Of a DNA stretch of 64,000 bases, positions 48,601 to 55,591 are shown in pieces. A program made the position numbers and the translations under genes. The DNA lies in contig JADJJL010000007.1 in assembly GCA_016710265.1 (NCBI GenBank), forward strand, positions 806,001 to 870,000. Direction: 5' to 3'. The stretch comes from Saprospiraceae bacterium (GTDB lineage: Bacteria; Bacteroidota; Bacteroidia; Chitinophagales; Saprospiraceae). Each line of letters opens with the position of its first letter. Positions within the stretch are counted from its first letter, which is position 1. The notes below the pieces were generated by a model, which was not told where the DNA came from, searched no databases, and saw only the letters and a list, made by a program, of their open reading frames with translations.

Positions 48601-49362
48601 TCCTGCGACGGATAAATCTATAAAAGGACTGACTGTATTGGTTTTACGGTCCAAATAATAGATTCCTCCTGTTCCCATTGGCCCAAGCACAGAGCCATAC
48701 TTAATAAAAGAAGAAGCATACAGTTTTTCGTAAGATCTATTATATGCCAAACCATAAATTGCGCCTGTTTGATTTTTTTGAGCCAGTTTATTGGTAGGAG
48801 TTACAGAATTGAAATTTTGACTTAATCCCACAATGGTTTGTCTTTCCGGATTAATGCTTAAATCCACTCCACCTACAAAATTGGTAACTGCAATGGTGGG
48901 ATTTGGAGATAGACTATAATCTATTGGTTTGTATAGACCAAAATGACCATGGCAAGCAGGAGCTTGCAAAGTTCTTACATCACCAATATGATGATCACCT
49001 ATTCTGGTATATTCTAAATAAGATGGTTTAGAAATTTCGATTGAATATTTCTGACCATCTATTAAACCTGTCAAATTAAAATTTCCTCCAAAGTCCGTTA
49101 AGGAGCTACCCACCATTTGTCCAGCTGCATTAAATGCGTTTAGCTGTATATAAGGTAGTCCTGTTTCCGATCCATCTTTTAGACCATTGTAATTTAAATC
49201 TAGAAAGACCTGACCGGTAATTTTACCAGGCTCAAGTGAACACTGGCCGACGAGTGTATTAAAATAAAAACAGCAACCGATCAAAGGCATTAAAATAGCC
49301 AACAACCGATTCGACTGATTACAAAAATCAATGAATGTGTGTAAGAAATGAAGTTTCCTCAT
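36625..49362 (-). CDS. Giant T9SS-exported modular protein (SdrD_B, DUF11 repeats, Cys-rich repeats, dockerin)
   Basis: About 4245 residues from ATG 49362 (the frame opens at a GTG 13 codons earlier). Order: signal peptide to ~40; SdrD_B-like domain (~45-115, VFLDLNYNGLKDG); propeller-like region (~120-550); second SdrD_B (~557-650, LVWHDANSNGIQDANEKGLQ); seven DUF11 domains with a ~155-residue period starting near 724, 887, 1040, 1197, 1357, 1500 and 1657, joined by Asp-rich linkers (DDEDDHDSEAL); PKD-like part (~1950-2030); a long Cys-rich region (~2050-3830) with HYR-like modules and WPxD...RTW repeats; dockerin-like pair (~3895-3955, DMVQIQKHILG, VAADVNKSNSVTASDIVEIR); a beta-sandwich; and a type A sorting domain (~4160-4245, YQNIPNPFNLNTRI). 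Likely a cell-surface fibre or adhesin. Confidence 0.93.
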   Translation of the reverse strand: MRKLHFLHTFIDFCNQSNRLLAILMPLIGCCFYFNTLVGQCSLEPGKITGQVFLDLNYNGLKDGSETGLPYIQLNAFNAAGQMVGSSLTDFGGNFNLTGLIDGQKYSIEISKPSYLEYTRIGDHHIGDVRTLQAPACHGHFGLYKPIDYSLSPNPTIAVTNFVGGVDLSINPERQTIVGLSQNFNSVTPTNKLAQKNQTGAIYGLAYNRSYEKLYASSFIKYGSVLGPMGTGGIYYLDRKTNTVSPFIDLSVAGINTGSTNGLLPTDCAYGDLVGKVGLGNMDISDDDRFLFVTNLYNKSLVIIPTENPNASNIVEIKIPDPGCNAGDYAVSAIKYYNGHIYIGVTCTAETSQDENDCAFFVYEFSLLTRVFNPILNSHFIRAYWPKNQNDFKGVSHWLTDLDFNRLGEMILGVSDRKGHAFCLGLEKLTNQRGDILVAWKSPSGWKLENAGFVNGRAGSGLTHLEGPGNGEFYGHDYWIVGPSLHQEISTGTLVTMTNRDEVINVVFDPLYESFAGGLQRYSTIDGKLLGATQLYNPTNSVFGKASGLGDVEILNESTPIEIGNLVWHDANSNGIQDANEKGLQGLRVSLYDQSCKKVASVLTSAEGTYLFDWTNVDLNQDGNPDALEYGHTYYVVLDDPRYLSFSNSIIIGKDTLSLTFQDRISGGIQDARDSDASIELQFCQIFYGIPVAMVVIGNNGQNVFNVDIGLMPSSDTFTTPPVEDIIDLALIKKVNSLGTLKKGDIVVFEIEVHNQGTVGVAEYEIVDYIPTGMVFLAADNPAWTVQNQIASYRNTNMILPEGIQKHIIRLRLNDENILDQIVNIAEISEMKDGQGNLIGDFDSTPDRIKSNDRGGQPNTPLDNALNDPDDEDDHDSEALYVNDLALIKTMASQTTAKPGDVIVFNLQVKNQGNTHIHKFELTDYIPSGFEFLVAQNPNWQLSGDQAIFFEQTGIAPNELKTVSISLRIRVNATSSSLINAAEISAMQDANGNDLMDRDSKSDRNPNNDAGGILGTAVDNYFDGDGINDEDDHDRESPRIADLALVKQADVTSPVKLNQIVNYRISVMNQGAISVGSYSIVDYIPNGLEFNPALNPGWIYANHQAVFTDPIALAVGAKREINIKLKVISSQAADLINEAEIFEFKDLSSVVLVDWDSSPDKISGNDDFIALSAAQKADFTELDGDEDDSDSEELDVLDLALIITSTQSTPVKLNQDITFQVRICNQGNVAASNVEFINYTPDGLSISPLDNNGWMLKAGKLVNNISQTILPGVCVTKEIVLRVKANANANNILNRAEITKVVNLQHQDVSAFDMDSYPDDISFNDPGGIPGTATDNILNGDGIFDEDDADAEALLIMDLSIEKTNINSSTLKYKGNVLFEMEVSNIGNVSTKNIRVTDYIPEGFVVSAASLASGWSMNGDMARFTIPQSVAPGQKRKIQIELLDLGTSNVLNITNRAEISRLENAGGLDWSNYDFDSNPDEIFNNDLPNEDDIDTAPVPVFDLALSKKIPNKGLVYKVGDEITFAIRVLNQGNLPSYQTRIVDYLNSDFEFSPGKNPDWTLQPNGYLSYDILNPILAGEDVTVNLVLSIKEGKAGIIIPNFAEISDAIDENGASLLDYDSTPDDLNDNDKFVENSDLTDHGEIDEDDHDGTDTNPNNFDLTLSKSVDVRSIQRGQEVDWTMTITNEGSSVASEIVIVDQIPEGTSLVSTQDWLQSTTNPNPRKFYYTLSEKNGKIAQGGLKQGESVQAVIRLKVNLDRASGPIINRAEIYSARNIFDILDDDSTPDDDLGNDGLEDYMAFIQKVDGTNPETGEVLGIEDDADISGVYLLELVSENCICLNNATTPGNGQFSTILTLESRTGEIWFIREVNGLYHNSSPAPPAAPVPFITGPGGYILGELSVNGPVTVFTMQGFHIDGVGFDIILENQFGDKVSLGNVRCNYDAPVLREAHNNVCTGSNVRYSVDFRQGSSYQWTLSSGGVITSGTNSHAVAVTWNGAINTTHTLSIKESNPNLCLQPLDLDVTIGSVGGSVSCIGDLQVSLGFNCEAKVTPQMILVGGPYDYNSYSVMVLNKDGSLVPNAIVNYSHVGKQLTAKLINVCNGNTCWTTIKVEDKFRPEIVCLNDTIDCTRMKSHLGPLVYDYCDLNPTKTLLDEKIENTQCNTLYSKIVTRYYQAQDASGNVSKICTAQYFLKRINLDSIVFPDSLLVRTGNPLICGKFAADSLGRPSVDVTGYPTYFGAPIWPNLDHKYCDYSAVYEDIEIPTGKNCTRKFLRVWRFVIWYCTTFEQRVYTQLIEIVDDEEPVIECPYAIEAITGSRSCESSVWIPMPKVSDNCSSEIRIDLVYPGGFIKDFNARYVTLPSGLHTLRFRAYDQCHNVDSCDFEVSVRDLAPPVAQCDRETVISLDRFGLADIPAHVFDDGSYDNCLIHSMQVRRMDIGGPCQFKDNELRDSVRFCCADIGNLVTVLFVVTDYDGNSNTCMVQVEVQDKTIPTITCPHDITISCHDHFDRNDLSQFGTATVSDNCDVTVREIDSFHIDQCREGYIDRIFIAGNAFGQDVCVQRITIINNDPFTEADIVWPEDFDTTSCATNILDPGTLPIGLGYPILNEDICDLTGISYEDHVFRIINGNDACYKVLRKWQVINWCRFYDQNRNPIIYHHEQIIKIHNTMPPNFLGDCEDKVFETRDTNCLGGNAELIIDGDDDCTPLELLRQEYHIDLYSNGSFDENFVGIGSRIDASGYYPLGKHRIVYVFEDLCGNKSVCEANFEIINKKAPVAYCLKGVSVGLVPWDLNGDGKIDGEFVEVWAQDVDRGSYHPCGYDLTYSFGRDTTVKSIRYDCDSIGIRIVELCVTASNGEQSCCETFVEVQDNNTVDFCNCLRKPLNITVSDCEQKTSPVDLGSFPELGTCNCVDVDITFSDKIVPGPVSACFVIERTWNAKFNCPDNNNEFTFIQRVTVTTNLKESDITWPEDSVLVDNCLGSVDTLYVGETPRVCDYKGQVMVMYSDRILSSNGNERVVERIWTVFSKCVTSGSQTFTFRQILTVINATGVRYNVPGDVTIDDCRESILPGDLNGFPRVNCPCPNVTHTYTDSIAQGGGQNVCYTIYRRWRSVYNCPPDVVGVFTGTQRIFVSIDLRLQDIMWGNDSIRVDDCSGEYDTAKVNQVPKLLKDFCGYVTISFVDTIKLDNDTCRIVQRTWTINNACRTGGQAQTFKRNQIIKVLFPDGPRLILPPNLTINDCAKVLLPDSLNGYPRIECGCDSLQINFVDDTVRTNPEVCFTIRRIWTVGVRCRPLVDTVLVGVQTITLDVNLNPADIIWPQDSFTSFTCIPTLNPQITGTPSLSRNYCGLVKFNFVDTVKAGNPCRTVERTWRATNDCSPSQIFLFKQYLITLNQTPPSITCPPDITVNASQDECGAIVTLNNPSLNNDCNTGVTFMNNAPPVFPVGKTNVTFTATDSCGNTATCITMVTVTETVPPEITCPANVTVGCDVNTDDLDQFGEPDATDNCPGVVVTDSVIRNQNLCGIGTIVRYFEATDASGNTASCSQTIVVENTNPLDSFEIAWPPSPITVGECESIDPNVTGIPFVRDSSVSCYKLRITYQDSNLCKVRVGCEIERYWEVYDSCADLTFTYTQLIIRDDQNAPIINVPFMDTTIYANDTSCNNFLSLVASASGCDSALIVITNNSPYGGNGMEDASGFFPFGTSIVTFTAEDPCCNVSTKQVSITVKDTAAPEVTCRKVIKFITDSSLCVTFGSREFIAMLDDNCTDTTNIMVYFDPNDPMDTLHTVCCDSVPTGNHYLGPINIYFKDEAGNVTICETLLQVFDDDSLCPPMNLRDATVQGIIASRKDKKLPGAEVQLNNGIDGTKLTGNTGFYAFRNMPLGGSYVTQPFYDKDHADGVSTFDMVQIQKHILGIKNFDNPYQYVAADVNKSNSVTASDIVEIRKLILGIQERFVRNTSWRFILSDYQWDDPNDPLFEKFAESYFISPLNKNYDLNFTGIKVGDIDDSNQMGKLGPDAQSRTQGKIVLSTKNKYLKAGEEYTFELELKDWDLLEGLQAAIAISNSTASISQVESAVEGALDLDSYSLLDPREGIIRLAWVNTNSLTGDWKIKLTIRSLKSQYLSDILYVDHQAMSAEAYAADGSWKNVMIEFEEGNGSYNPSQVRLYQNIPNPFNLNTRIPFELNKDQNIVFELLDINGKTIHQRKLRLLSGYHEIELNKNLFGASGVYYYQIQTESGKYMRRMVLID

Positions 49363-49486
49363 TTTGACGCAAGTTTTGGTATTAAAAATTCTGTAAAACA
49401 CTCTAAAAAGAGCATTCCACAGCCAAAACGCCGTGCGCTAAAGAGATGACACTATATTGGGAATGGATTAATAGTAATCCACGGTG

Positions 49487-49518
49487 CAAACGTATGACAA
49501 TAATTTCACATATTCAAA
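49487..49518 (-). promoter_or_regulatory. Promoter of the giant gene (TTTG - 20 bp - TACGTTTG)
   Basis: On the minus strand TTTG (49515-49518) and TACGTTTG (49487-49494) are 20 bases apart, an excellent match to the Bacteroidota -33/-7 consensus. The leader to the ATG at 49362 would be about 120 bases, which supports the ATG over the GTG start. Confidence 0.75.
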
Positions 49519-49555
49519 TAAAATATATAAAAAAAATATTATATGTTCTTCCTAT

Positions 49556-49583
49556 AATAAAAAAGACCGGCCTTTGCCGGTCT
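49556..49583 (-). terminator. Intrinsic terminator of the 1362-residue protein gene
   Basis: Stem AGACCGGC (49564-49571) with GCCGGTCT (49576-49583), loop of four, followed in the minus direction by a T-run. It lies ~60 bases after the stop codon at 49646 and separates this gene from the giant gene's promoter. Confidence 0.88.
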
Positions 49584-49645
49584 ATAATTTGTGTAAATTA
49601 CGGTTTGATATTATTTCTTATACATTGTATATCAATGCTTTAATT

Positions 49646-52600
49646 TTATTTTACGGTCCACATTTTCTTCACCCGTACTGCAGATGGTCCCTCTAACTTA
49701 TAAAGATAGATACCGTCAATAGGTAGGTCAGATCGATTCAATTCAATCATATTCCTTCCTTTAGAGATGGAAACATTCCTCCTCAACACTTCCTTGCCTG
49801 TCGCATCAACAATGCTCAAAGTTCCGGTAAATGATGTCTGGGATTGAATTTCAATCATGGTTAAATCTGTGAACGGATTTGGAATATTTTGGGCCAATTC
49901 AAACATCGATGCACTTGGAATTGAACCTTTGAAGCTCAAAGCAACGGATGCCACTTCATCTCCTTCAAGATATATTTCATTGTCAATCGTTTGACTGGAC
50001 AATTCCATATGCTCTCCAATATTCGCAATTGTTCCTTCTACATAAAACAATACTTCTCCTTTTGTAATTTTCATTGTCTGATTGGCAGCCCAAGAAATTC
50101 TTAGATTGGAAGAATTGTGTGCAGTTTGATGTTGTTTAAAATGTTCAGGTCTGATGTTTAATTTCTCACTGTAGACATTCAATTCCTGAGTTTCATCTAA
50201 ATCAAAACTTAGTTGCAAGCCATCAAGATTCAAATCCTCATCAGCTGATATAACAATCTTAGAAGTACCAGGAATTTTTTCAGCAATAAGATTTTTGGTA
50301 AAAAGACTTCTTCCTGAAATTTGTCCACTCAAACTTAGTTTAGCAGAATGATCTACATCACCTAATTTAATACCCACAAAATTTAGTTCAGACAATTGTC
50401 CATTGACTTCCGATGCTAAAATGCTTTCTTTAAAATTCCATGGAGTTAGAGCATTTGGAAAATTTTGTGATCCTGGTACAAACATCCAAACTCTGTTAGA
50501 GGTATACTCTTCACTAATTCCAAGAATTAATTTTCTAATTTCTGAAATATCTCTGGCAGTAATAGAATTGGATCTATTGACATCCGCTGCTAAAATCTCA
50601 TATGGTGAATCAATAAATTTTTGACCTAAAATATGTTTTTGAATTTTAATGATATCCTGGGTGGTAATACCCAATGAAGCTTCATCAATTTTAGAAACTT
50701 TAAAGTAGGATACTTGATGCAAAAGAAGTGGTAAGAAAGCATATTTTCCTAAAGCATCGGACTCGATGGAGTGAATCAAATCGTTAGTCTGATTATACAC
50801 CTCAATGACGGCTTCCGGAATTGGAGTATTGTTGGCTCTAGACAATTGGCCTCCACCTGAAATCAGTGTATTGCCACAACTGTTGTTGTTGTCTTGAATT
50901 CTTACCTGAGTTTCACAATAATCTTGATTTCCTGCCTCGTCTGTTATGTAAATTCTAACTATACGGGTGATAAAAGACTGACCAGCCAAACTATCACAAT
51001 GATAAGTAATCGAAGTATGTGAAGTATCGCTGCTAAATGAGATTTTTAAATTTGCTTTTGGTGTACAATTGTCAGTACTTCCCAAATCAAAATCTTTCGC
51101 CCAAATCGCAATGGTACCCGTCGTTGGCATGATGACGGTATTCACACCGGACAAACAATATGGAGTTGGTTTTTTACAATCCGTCAAAGTAATCAAGTGA
51201 TCACACTGATTGATATTGCCACATTGGTCTGCTGCAATCCATCTGATGCGGTGCGTACCTACTGGTAAAACACCCGTTGCTCTTTTCCCTATGATTGGTA
51301 ATCCAAAAGTACCGTCGTTGTTTTCGTCAATTCTATAAGACCATATGATGTGTTCAGGATAAGTACAATCGTCCTCTCCATCTGCTACCAAATCATAATG
51401 CGCCATGCATAAATCCGTATTGATATCAGAATATGCACTATCATCACAGATGTCCACATCCTGACAGGTATAAATATCCGGTGGAATGTTATTTTGAACC
51501 AAGATGACTTGTTTGAATTCCCAAATTCCTTTTTGGGTTCTTGCCTCGTATTGACACCAATCTAGTATAGTCCAGGTGCGTATAATTTTATAACAGACAC
51601 TGTCTAAAACATTCAAACGTGAATCTGAATAATTTATAGATATCTGAGCACAACCTGTATTTAAAAATACCGGAGTACCTGTATTGTTGGGATGTGTATC
51701 TGCTGTCCTGCATGAAAATATTTTGACTGTCTCTTCCGGCCATACCACATCATCCGTCGTAGACAAATGATCGTAAGGATCAATATAGAATGGATCAATG
51801 TTCACAATGGTAATCACCTGTATGTCCATGGACATTAATCCCTGCTTATCGCGGGCAATAAATTTTCTCCAAATTTTTCCTTGGTTGCACAACAAAGAGT
51901 CGGTCACTTCTTCTGTTACAGTGACTTCACAATTGTCATAGGCGAAACCATCCAAACCAGCAATCCAATTATTATTCGAATAATAATGATCTCTGATAAT
52001 GATATTTTGACGATCAGCCTGACTGTACCTGATGACTCCAAAATCTTCAAGATGTGTTCTATCAAATTCACAAGTGATGGTAATATCTGATGGAGCAATA
52101 ACGATTGGCGGTTCTTTCTCCTGAACAATCACTTCTACCATACAAGTATTCTTATTTCCATAGGTATCAGTCACTTCCATAGCGACCATTACGATCTGTC
52201 CTATGTCTCTGCAACAAAATTCCACATAAGGTCCAAATTCATGGGTTCCATTATAGCAGGAATCCACCATTCTTCTCACTCTAAATTCATCGATGGCACA
52301 GTTGTCAAATGATCCATCATCAAAGGTTTCTGCGTATGCTTTGGCAGTACCGTCTGAGGTAAGTGTAACCACTGTTAGTTGATCGCAAATCGCCACAGGT
52401 ATTTGATCATCAACAACACCAACTTCAATGGTGCTATCAGAAATGTTTCCGCAATGATCGGTCAATTGGTATTCAATCCAAATCCTTCCTTCGGGTGCAC
52501 CTATGAGATAAAAACATTTTTCTGTAATATTGTAGGTGATGAAATCTTTAGATTTAGCACCCGTATCTCCAGTCACTGGATCTTCAATTCTGGTATAAAT

Positions 52601-53734
52601 ATCATAGGTCCATCTTCCACAATCTCTGACATTGGTTGGAGGCAATATTTTTCCATAGGAACCACAGGTCCATGGTGCCATTCCCACAATATAATCTTGA
52701 GGAACATCAAACAATGGGCCTTCATCATCGATCACTTTGATCAATTGTGTATATTCATAAATTTCTCTTGTACACCAATCCACAATGCTCCATCTTCGCA
52801 ACAATTTAAAACTGTTGTCACAAACATCAATTTTTAAATCGGTATATGTTGCGACCAAAGTATTGCACAATTCTGCAACTGGAAAACCTGTATGAGCAGG
52901 TGATGGATGTCCATTTGGTAATTTTGGATATACATCATTACAACGCAAATAAGGTAAATCAAATCCATCATAATGCCTTGGACGTACAATGTCAGATGCG
53001 TCTGGTCTTAACATACAAATGACTTCTGTACATCTTGACACATTTCCTGCTGAATCTACGGCTACCCATTCTCTAAATATTTTTCTAAAACAAAGTGAAT
53101 CGCAACCATAATAATCAATTTGGTCCTGATAACTAAGATATACACTACTACATGCATCCCAATTATACACTCTGAATTTAATTGGAATATTTCTACCACC
53201 CGTAGTATCCCAGCCGATGGTATCAATGTGAATTCCAATAAATGAAGACGGAATTGGAAACCCAAGTACATCTGCACCATATTGATCTACACAGCGTATG
53301 TTATCAGGATTGCATTCCAACAATGGAGCCAGCTTATCTTCAATTTTAATAGCACCCCAACAAGAATTTCTACTTGCAGTGTGCCAAATGGTATAGGTAA
53401 ATACCTTGTTGATATCCTGTGCACCAAAAATTAAATCGGATTGCTTTACTGAATTCAAATATACCTCTATGGTATAATCTGCTGCAACACCCTGCATATC
53501 CTGTAGTATATCTTCAGGCGTTAATAATGCATAGCAATTTTCATCCAATGAAATTTGCACCAAATCATTACATGCAATCGGAATTGCAAAATTTGATTTA
53601 ACAGAATTCAAATTTTCTGCCTTAAGATCAGGCATAATTATTAAGAATGCTGCGATTAAAAAAGCCAGTCCTGTTTTAATGGTTTTAGACAGTGAGGCTG
53701 TTTTCTGATTGTTGAGTAAATGTGAGTAATTCAT
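49646..53734 (-). CDS. Large T9SS-exported Cys-rich repeat protein with dockerin (paralogue of the giant protein)
   Basis: 1362 residues from ATG 53734, chosen because it starts the signal peptide (IKTGLAFLIAAFLIIMPDLKA); an ATG 32 codons upstream would add a membrane-like stretch. The body (~50-1010) is a series of Cys-rich modules shared with the giant protein, including WPEETVKIFSC...IIRTWTILDWC and HYR-like segments (IVIAPSDITITCEF), and the block PYCLSGVN...AIWAKDFDLGS. Then a dockerin-like pair (~1060-1125, DIIKIQKHILG, AADVNRSNSITARDISEIRK), a beta-sandwich (~1170-1280) and a type A sorting domain (LAQNIPNPFTDLTMIEI...MWTVK). Likely a surface partner of the giant protein. Confidence 0.92.
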   Translation of the reverse strand: MNYSHLLNNQKTASLSKTIKTGLAFLIAAFLIIMPDLKAENLNSVKSNFAIPIACNDLVQISLDENCYALLTPEDILQDMQGVAADYTIEVYLNSVKQSDLIFGAQDINKVFTYTIWHTASRNSCWGAIKIEDKLAPLLECNPDNIRCVDQYGADVLGFPIPSSFIGIHIDTIGWDTTGGRNIPIKFRVYNWDACSSVYLSYQDQIDYYGCDSLCFRKIFREWVAVDSAGNVSRCTEVICMLRPDASDIVRPRHYDGFDLPYLRCNDVYPKLPNGHPSPAHTGFPVAELCNTLVATYTDLKIDVCDNSFKLLRRWSIVDWCTREIYEYTQLIKVIDDEGPLFDVPQDYIVGMAPWTCGSYGKILPPTNVRDCGRWTYDIYTRIEDPVTGDTGAKSKDFITYNITEKCFYLIGAPEGRIWIEYQLTDHCGNISDSTIEVGVVDDQIPVAICDQLTVVTLTSDGTAKAYAETFDDGSFDNCAIDEFRVRRMVDSCYNGTHEFGPYVEFCCRDIGQIVMVAMEVTDTYGNKNTCMVEVIVQEKEPPIVIAPSDITITCEFDRTHLEDFGVIRYSQADRQNIIIRDHYYSNNNWIAGLDGFAYDNCEVTVTEEVTDSLLCNQGKIWRKFIARDKQGLMSMDIQVITIVNIDPFYIDPYDHLSTTDDVVWPEETVKIFSCRTADTHPNNTGTPVFLNTGCAQISINYSDSRLNVLDSVCYKIIRTWTILDWCQYEARTQKGIWEFKQVILVQNNIPPDIYTCQDVDICDDSAYSDINTDLCMAHYDLVADGEDDCTYPEHIIWSYRIDENNDGTFGLPIIGKRATGVLPVGTHRIRWIAADQCGNINQCDHLITLTDCKKPTPYCLSGVNTVIMPTTGTIAIWAKDFDLGSTDNCTPKANLKISFSSDTSHTSITYHCDSLAGQSFITRIVRIYITDEAGNQDYCETQVRIQDNNNSCGNTLISGGGQLSRANNTPIPEAVIEVYNQTNDLIHSIESDALGKYAFLPLLLHQVSYFKVSKIDEASLGITTQDIIKIQKHILGQKFIDSPYEILAADVNRSNSITARDISEIRKLILGISEEYTSNRVWMFVPGSQNFPNALTPWNFKESILASEVNGQLSELNFVGIKLGDVDHSAKLSLSGQISGRSLFTKNLIAEKIPGTSKIVISADEDLNLDGLQLSFDLDETQELNVYSEKLNIRPEHFKQHQTAHNSSNLRISWAANQTMKITKGEVLFYVEGTIANIGEHMELSSQTIDNEIYLEGDEVASVALSFKGSIPSASMFELAQNIPNPFTDLTMIEIQSQTSFTGTLSIVDATGKEVLRRNVSISKGRNMIELNRSDLPIDGIYLYKLEGPSAVRVKKMWTVK

Positions 53735-54127
53735 GTGATTCTTTTTATCTAGCTCCACTACTGCAAAATATATACCAATTTTTCTTAATATAAGAAGGAT
53801 TACCAGATATGAAAACTGAATTTCATACATATATAATTCATATTGTATTTATTACATATATAAATAAATACAAATTATAATAAAAAAATATTTGAAAAAA
53901 AAATAATATGAAGCCCTGGTGAGACCCAATTGCGTCGGGTTAAGCGCAATAAAGGCTGAACTGCATATATAATTCCGCTATCCAGAATATCTCAGGCCGA
54001 AAATTTATCTTCTTCTTTTTGTCCTACTTTTTGGCGCGCAACGACTGAACGATCCAAGCTAAAAGCTTGGTAGAGTGCGACAGCGCTCTAAGTGAACGAG
54101 CCGCGAAAGCGGACTAGCAAAAACGCA

Positions 54128-54408
54128 GCCTTTCTAAAAGGCGGCACTTCTTTTTGCACCTCTCCTTCTTCAATTCCTATTTTTTAAGCCAACGCTGTTG
54201 GGCAGATTTTGGTCCGTCGGATTTTGTCGCTACGATATCCAACCTGTTCGATTAAACATTCGTCATTCTAACTAAATAAATATTCTCTGTAGCGACAAAA
54301 AATACGGCTTTTTCTCCTTTTGATCCTTTTTCTAAGTTGAAATACCCTCTCATGTAAAAATTTACGTAACCAAAATCTGCCTGTTTGGGGCCGCTGGTTT
54401 AGAAAGGC
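54128..54408. repeat. Nested palindromic element
   Basis: Three perfect inverted repeats are nested inside one another: GCCTTTCTAAA 54128-54138 with 54398-54408; GGCAGATTTTGGT 54201-54213 with 54369-54381; TTTTGTCGCTAC 54222-54233 with 54289-54300. The spacing is unequal, so the structure would have bulges. No open frame is bounded by it. Confidence 0.7.
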
Positions 54409-54441
54409 TCTTTTAATTTCATTAAGAACAAAATTTACGGT

Positions 54442-54648
54442 CAAACGAAAAGCTGGATTTAAGAGCCGGCCTAGGGCTTTGCAGCTCGGGACCCATACGA
54501 TGAAGAAGGCGCCCGAGCTAAAAACTGTCTGAGCACCGCAGGTGTGAGTTTTTTTAGCTCAGCCTTCGAGTCGCTAATGGGTGAGCGAGAGGCCCAGCCG
54601 GTGGCTTTTCTTTGCTTACTTTCTTTTGGCCACGCAAAAGAAAGTAAG
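54442..54648 (-). repeat. Hairpin-headed interspersed repeat, subfamily A, copy 2 (inverted)
   Basis: Reverse complement matches 336-540 with scattered mismatches. Head inverted repeat at 54615-54628 with 54635-54648. The body hairpin is GAGCTAAAAA (54515-54524) with TTTTTAGCTC (54551-54560), whereas copy 1 has GTGCTAAAAA with TTTTTAGCAC: both arms changed together, so pairing is kept. Confidence 0.85.
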
Positions 54649-54888
54649 AAATCATTTAGCGATAACTAATTTCGGTTTGAACATTCAATTAATCCTATAT
54701 CGCAGTTCGTTCAAAAGTATTTTAGCTAACCAAAAGAAAGTAAGAATTTAAAAAATTCTATATCCATCCTTTACTTAAAGTTTGACAAGTGGCACTTTCA
54801 TTCTAATTCTGAATCTTGCAAGTAATATCTAAAATAGAAATCTAGACTTATGCATAAAGATCAAAAAGAAATCTTTGGTTAATCCAAA

Positions 54889-55503
54889 CTATTTATTTGC
54901 CTCCAACTTACTTAATATATAAGAAGAAATAATTTCCACCCCAATTCCAAAGTGATCGTTGTTGTGAATGGTTAAATCAATCTTGTCCAAATAGGGTTGG
55001 ATGAATTGTTGGTAAGCGGGTGAGACATGGTACTGATATCTATATAAAACATCTTCCAATGGATAGTTTCTCTCTTGTTGATCGCGTTTAATTCTTCGGA
55101 TTAATTTTAATTCATCCCTGGCGTGAATCAAAATACTTAAATTCAATAAAGATCTGACCAAGGGTCGGTGCAAAATAAATAAACCTTCTACAATCAGAAC
55201 AGGTGCTGGAAATACTTCAATTTGTTTTGGAGTAGCTAGATCATTGTTAAAAGTGTATTCTCGGAGCACGACCGTTTGCCCATCCAACAATGATTTAACA
55301 TCATTGATCAATCTCTGCTCATCGATGGCATCAGGTATGTCAAAATTGAGAACACCATTTGGATCTTCAAATTGTTGGTTACGTGGTTTATAATAATTGT
55401 CTTCAGAAATAATCGCAAGTTGATTCTCTGCAAATCTAGATCTAAGTTCTTTAATAAATGCCGTTTTTCCACTGCCGCTGCCTCCTGTGATTCCGATGAT
55501 CAT
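54889..55503 (-). CDS. udk: Uridine kinase
   Basis: 204 residues, normal length. Phosphorylates uridine and cytidine to UMP/CMP with ATP or GTP in pyrimidine salvage. P-loop GGSGSGKT (6-13), then IISEDNYYKP with the catalytic Asp region, NFDIPDAIDEQ, and VLIVEGLFIL (Walker-B-like). Divergent from the nucleoside transporter gene 88 bases away, consistent with uptake followed by phosphorylation. Confidence 0.95.
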   Translation of the reverse strand: MIIGITGGSGSGKTAFIKELRSRFAENQLAIISEDNYYKPRNQQFEDPNGVLNFDIPDAIDEQRLINDVKSLLDGQTVVLREYTFNNDLATPKQIEVFPAPVLIVEGLFILHRPLVRSLLNLSILIHARDELKLIRRIKRDQQERNYPLEDVLYRYQYHVSPAYQQFIQPYLDKIDLTIHNNDHFGIGVEIISSYILSKLEANK

Positions 55504-55591
55504 ACTTCAAGTTATTGTTGTCGTCTAAAAACTAATCGCCAAAGTTCTACAAAATCTACTAATTTTCCCTTCTAAAACAAAAACCAACCAT

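Larger units (their letters stand above)
53735..54888. other. Gene-free structured block of about 1.15 kb
   Basis: No credible gene. 53735-53930 is AT-rich. 54054-54157 has successive hairpins: CCAAGCT/AGCTTGG (54054-54070), AGAGTGC/GCGCTCT with GACA loop (54072-54089), CCGC-GAAA-GCGG (54101-54112), GCAAAAA/TTTTTGC (54117-54123 with 54151-54157) around GCCTTT/AAAGGC (54128-54142). Three nested longer inverted repeats span 54128-54408. Subfamily A repeat copy 2 is at 54442-54648, and 54731-54744 is a lone copy of one head-hairpin arm. Confidence 0.75.

Noticed and set aside
37342..49401. Many plus-strand open frames across the giant gene
   Set aside because: They are antisense shadows of a single continuous minus-strand frame with clear domain structure and T9SS end.
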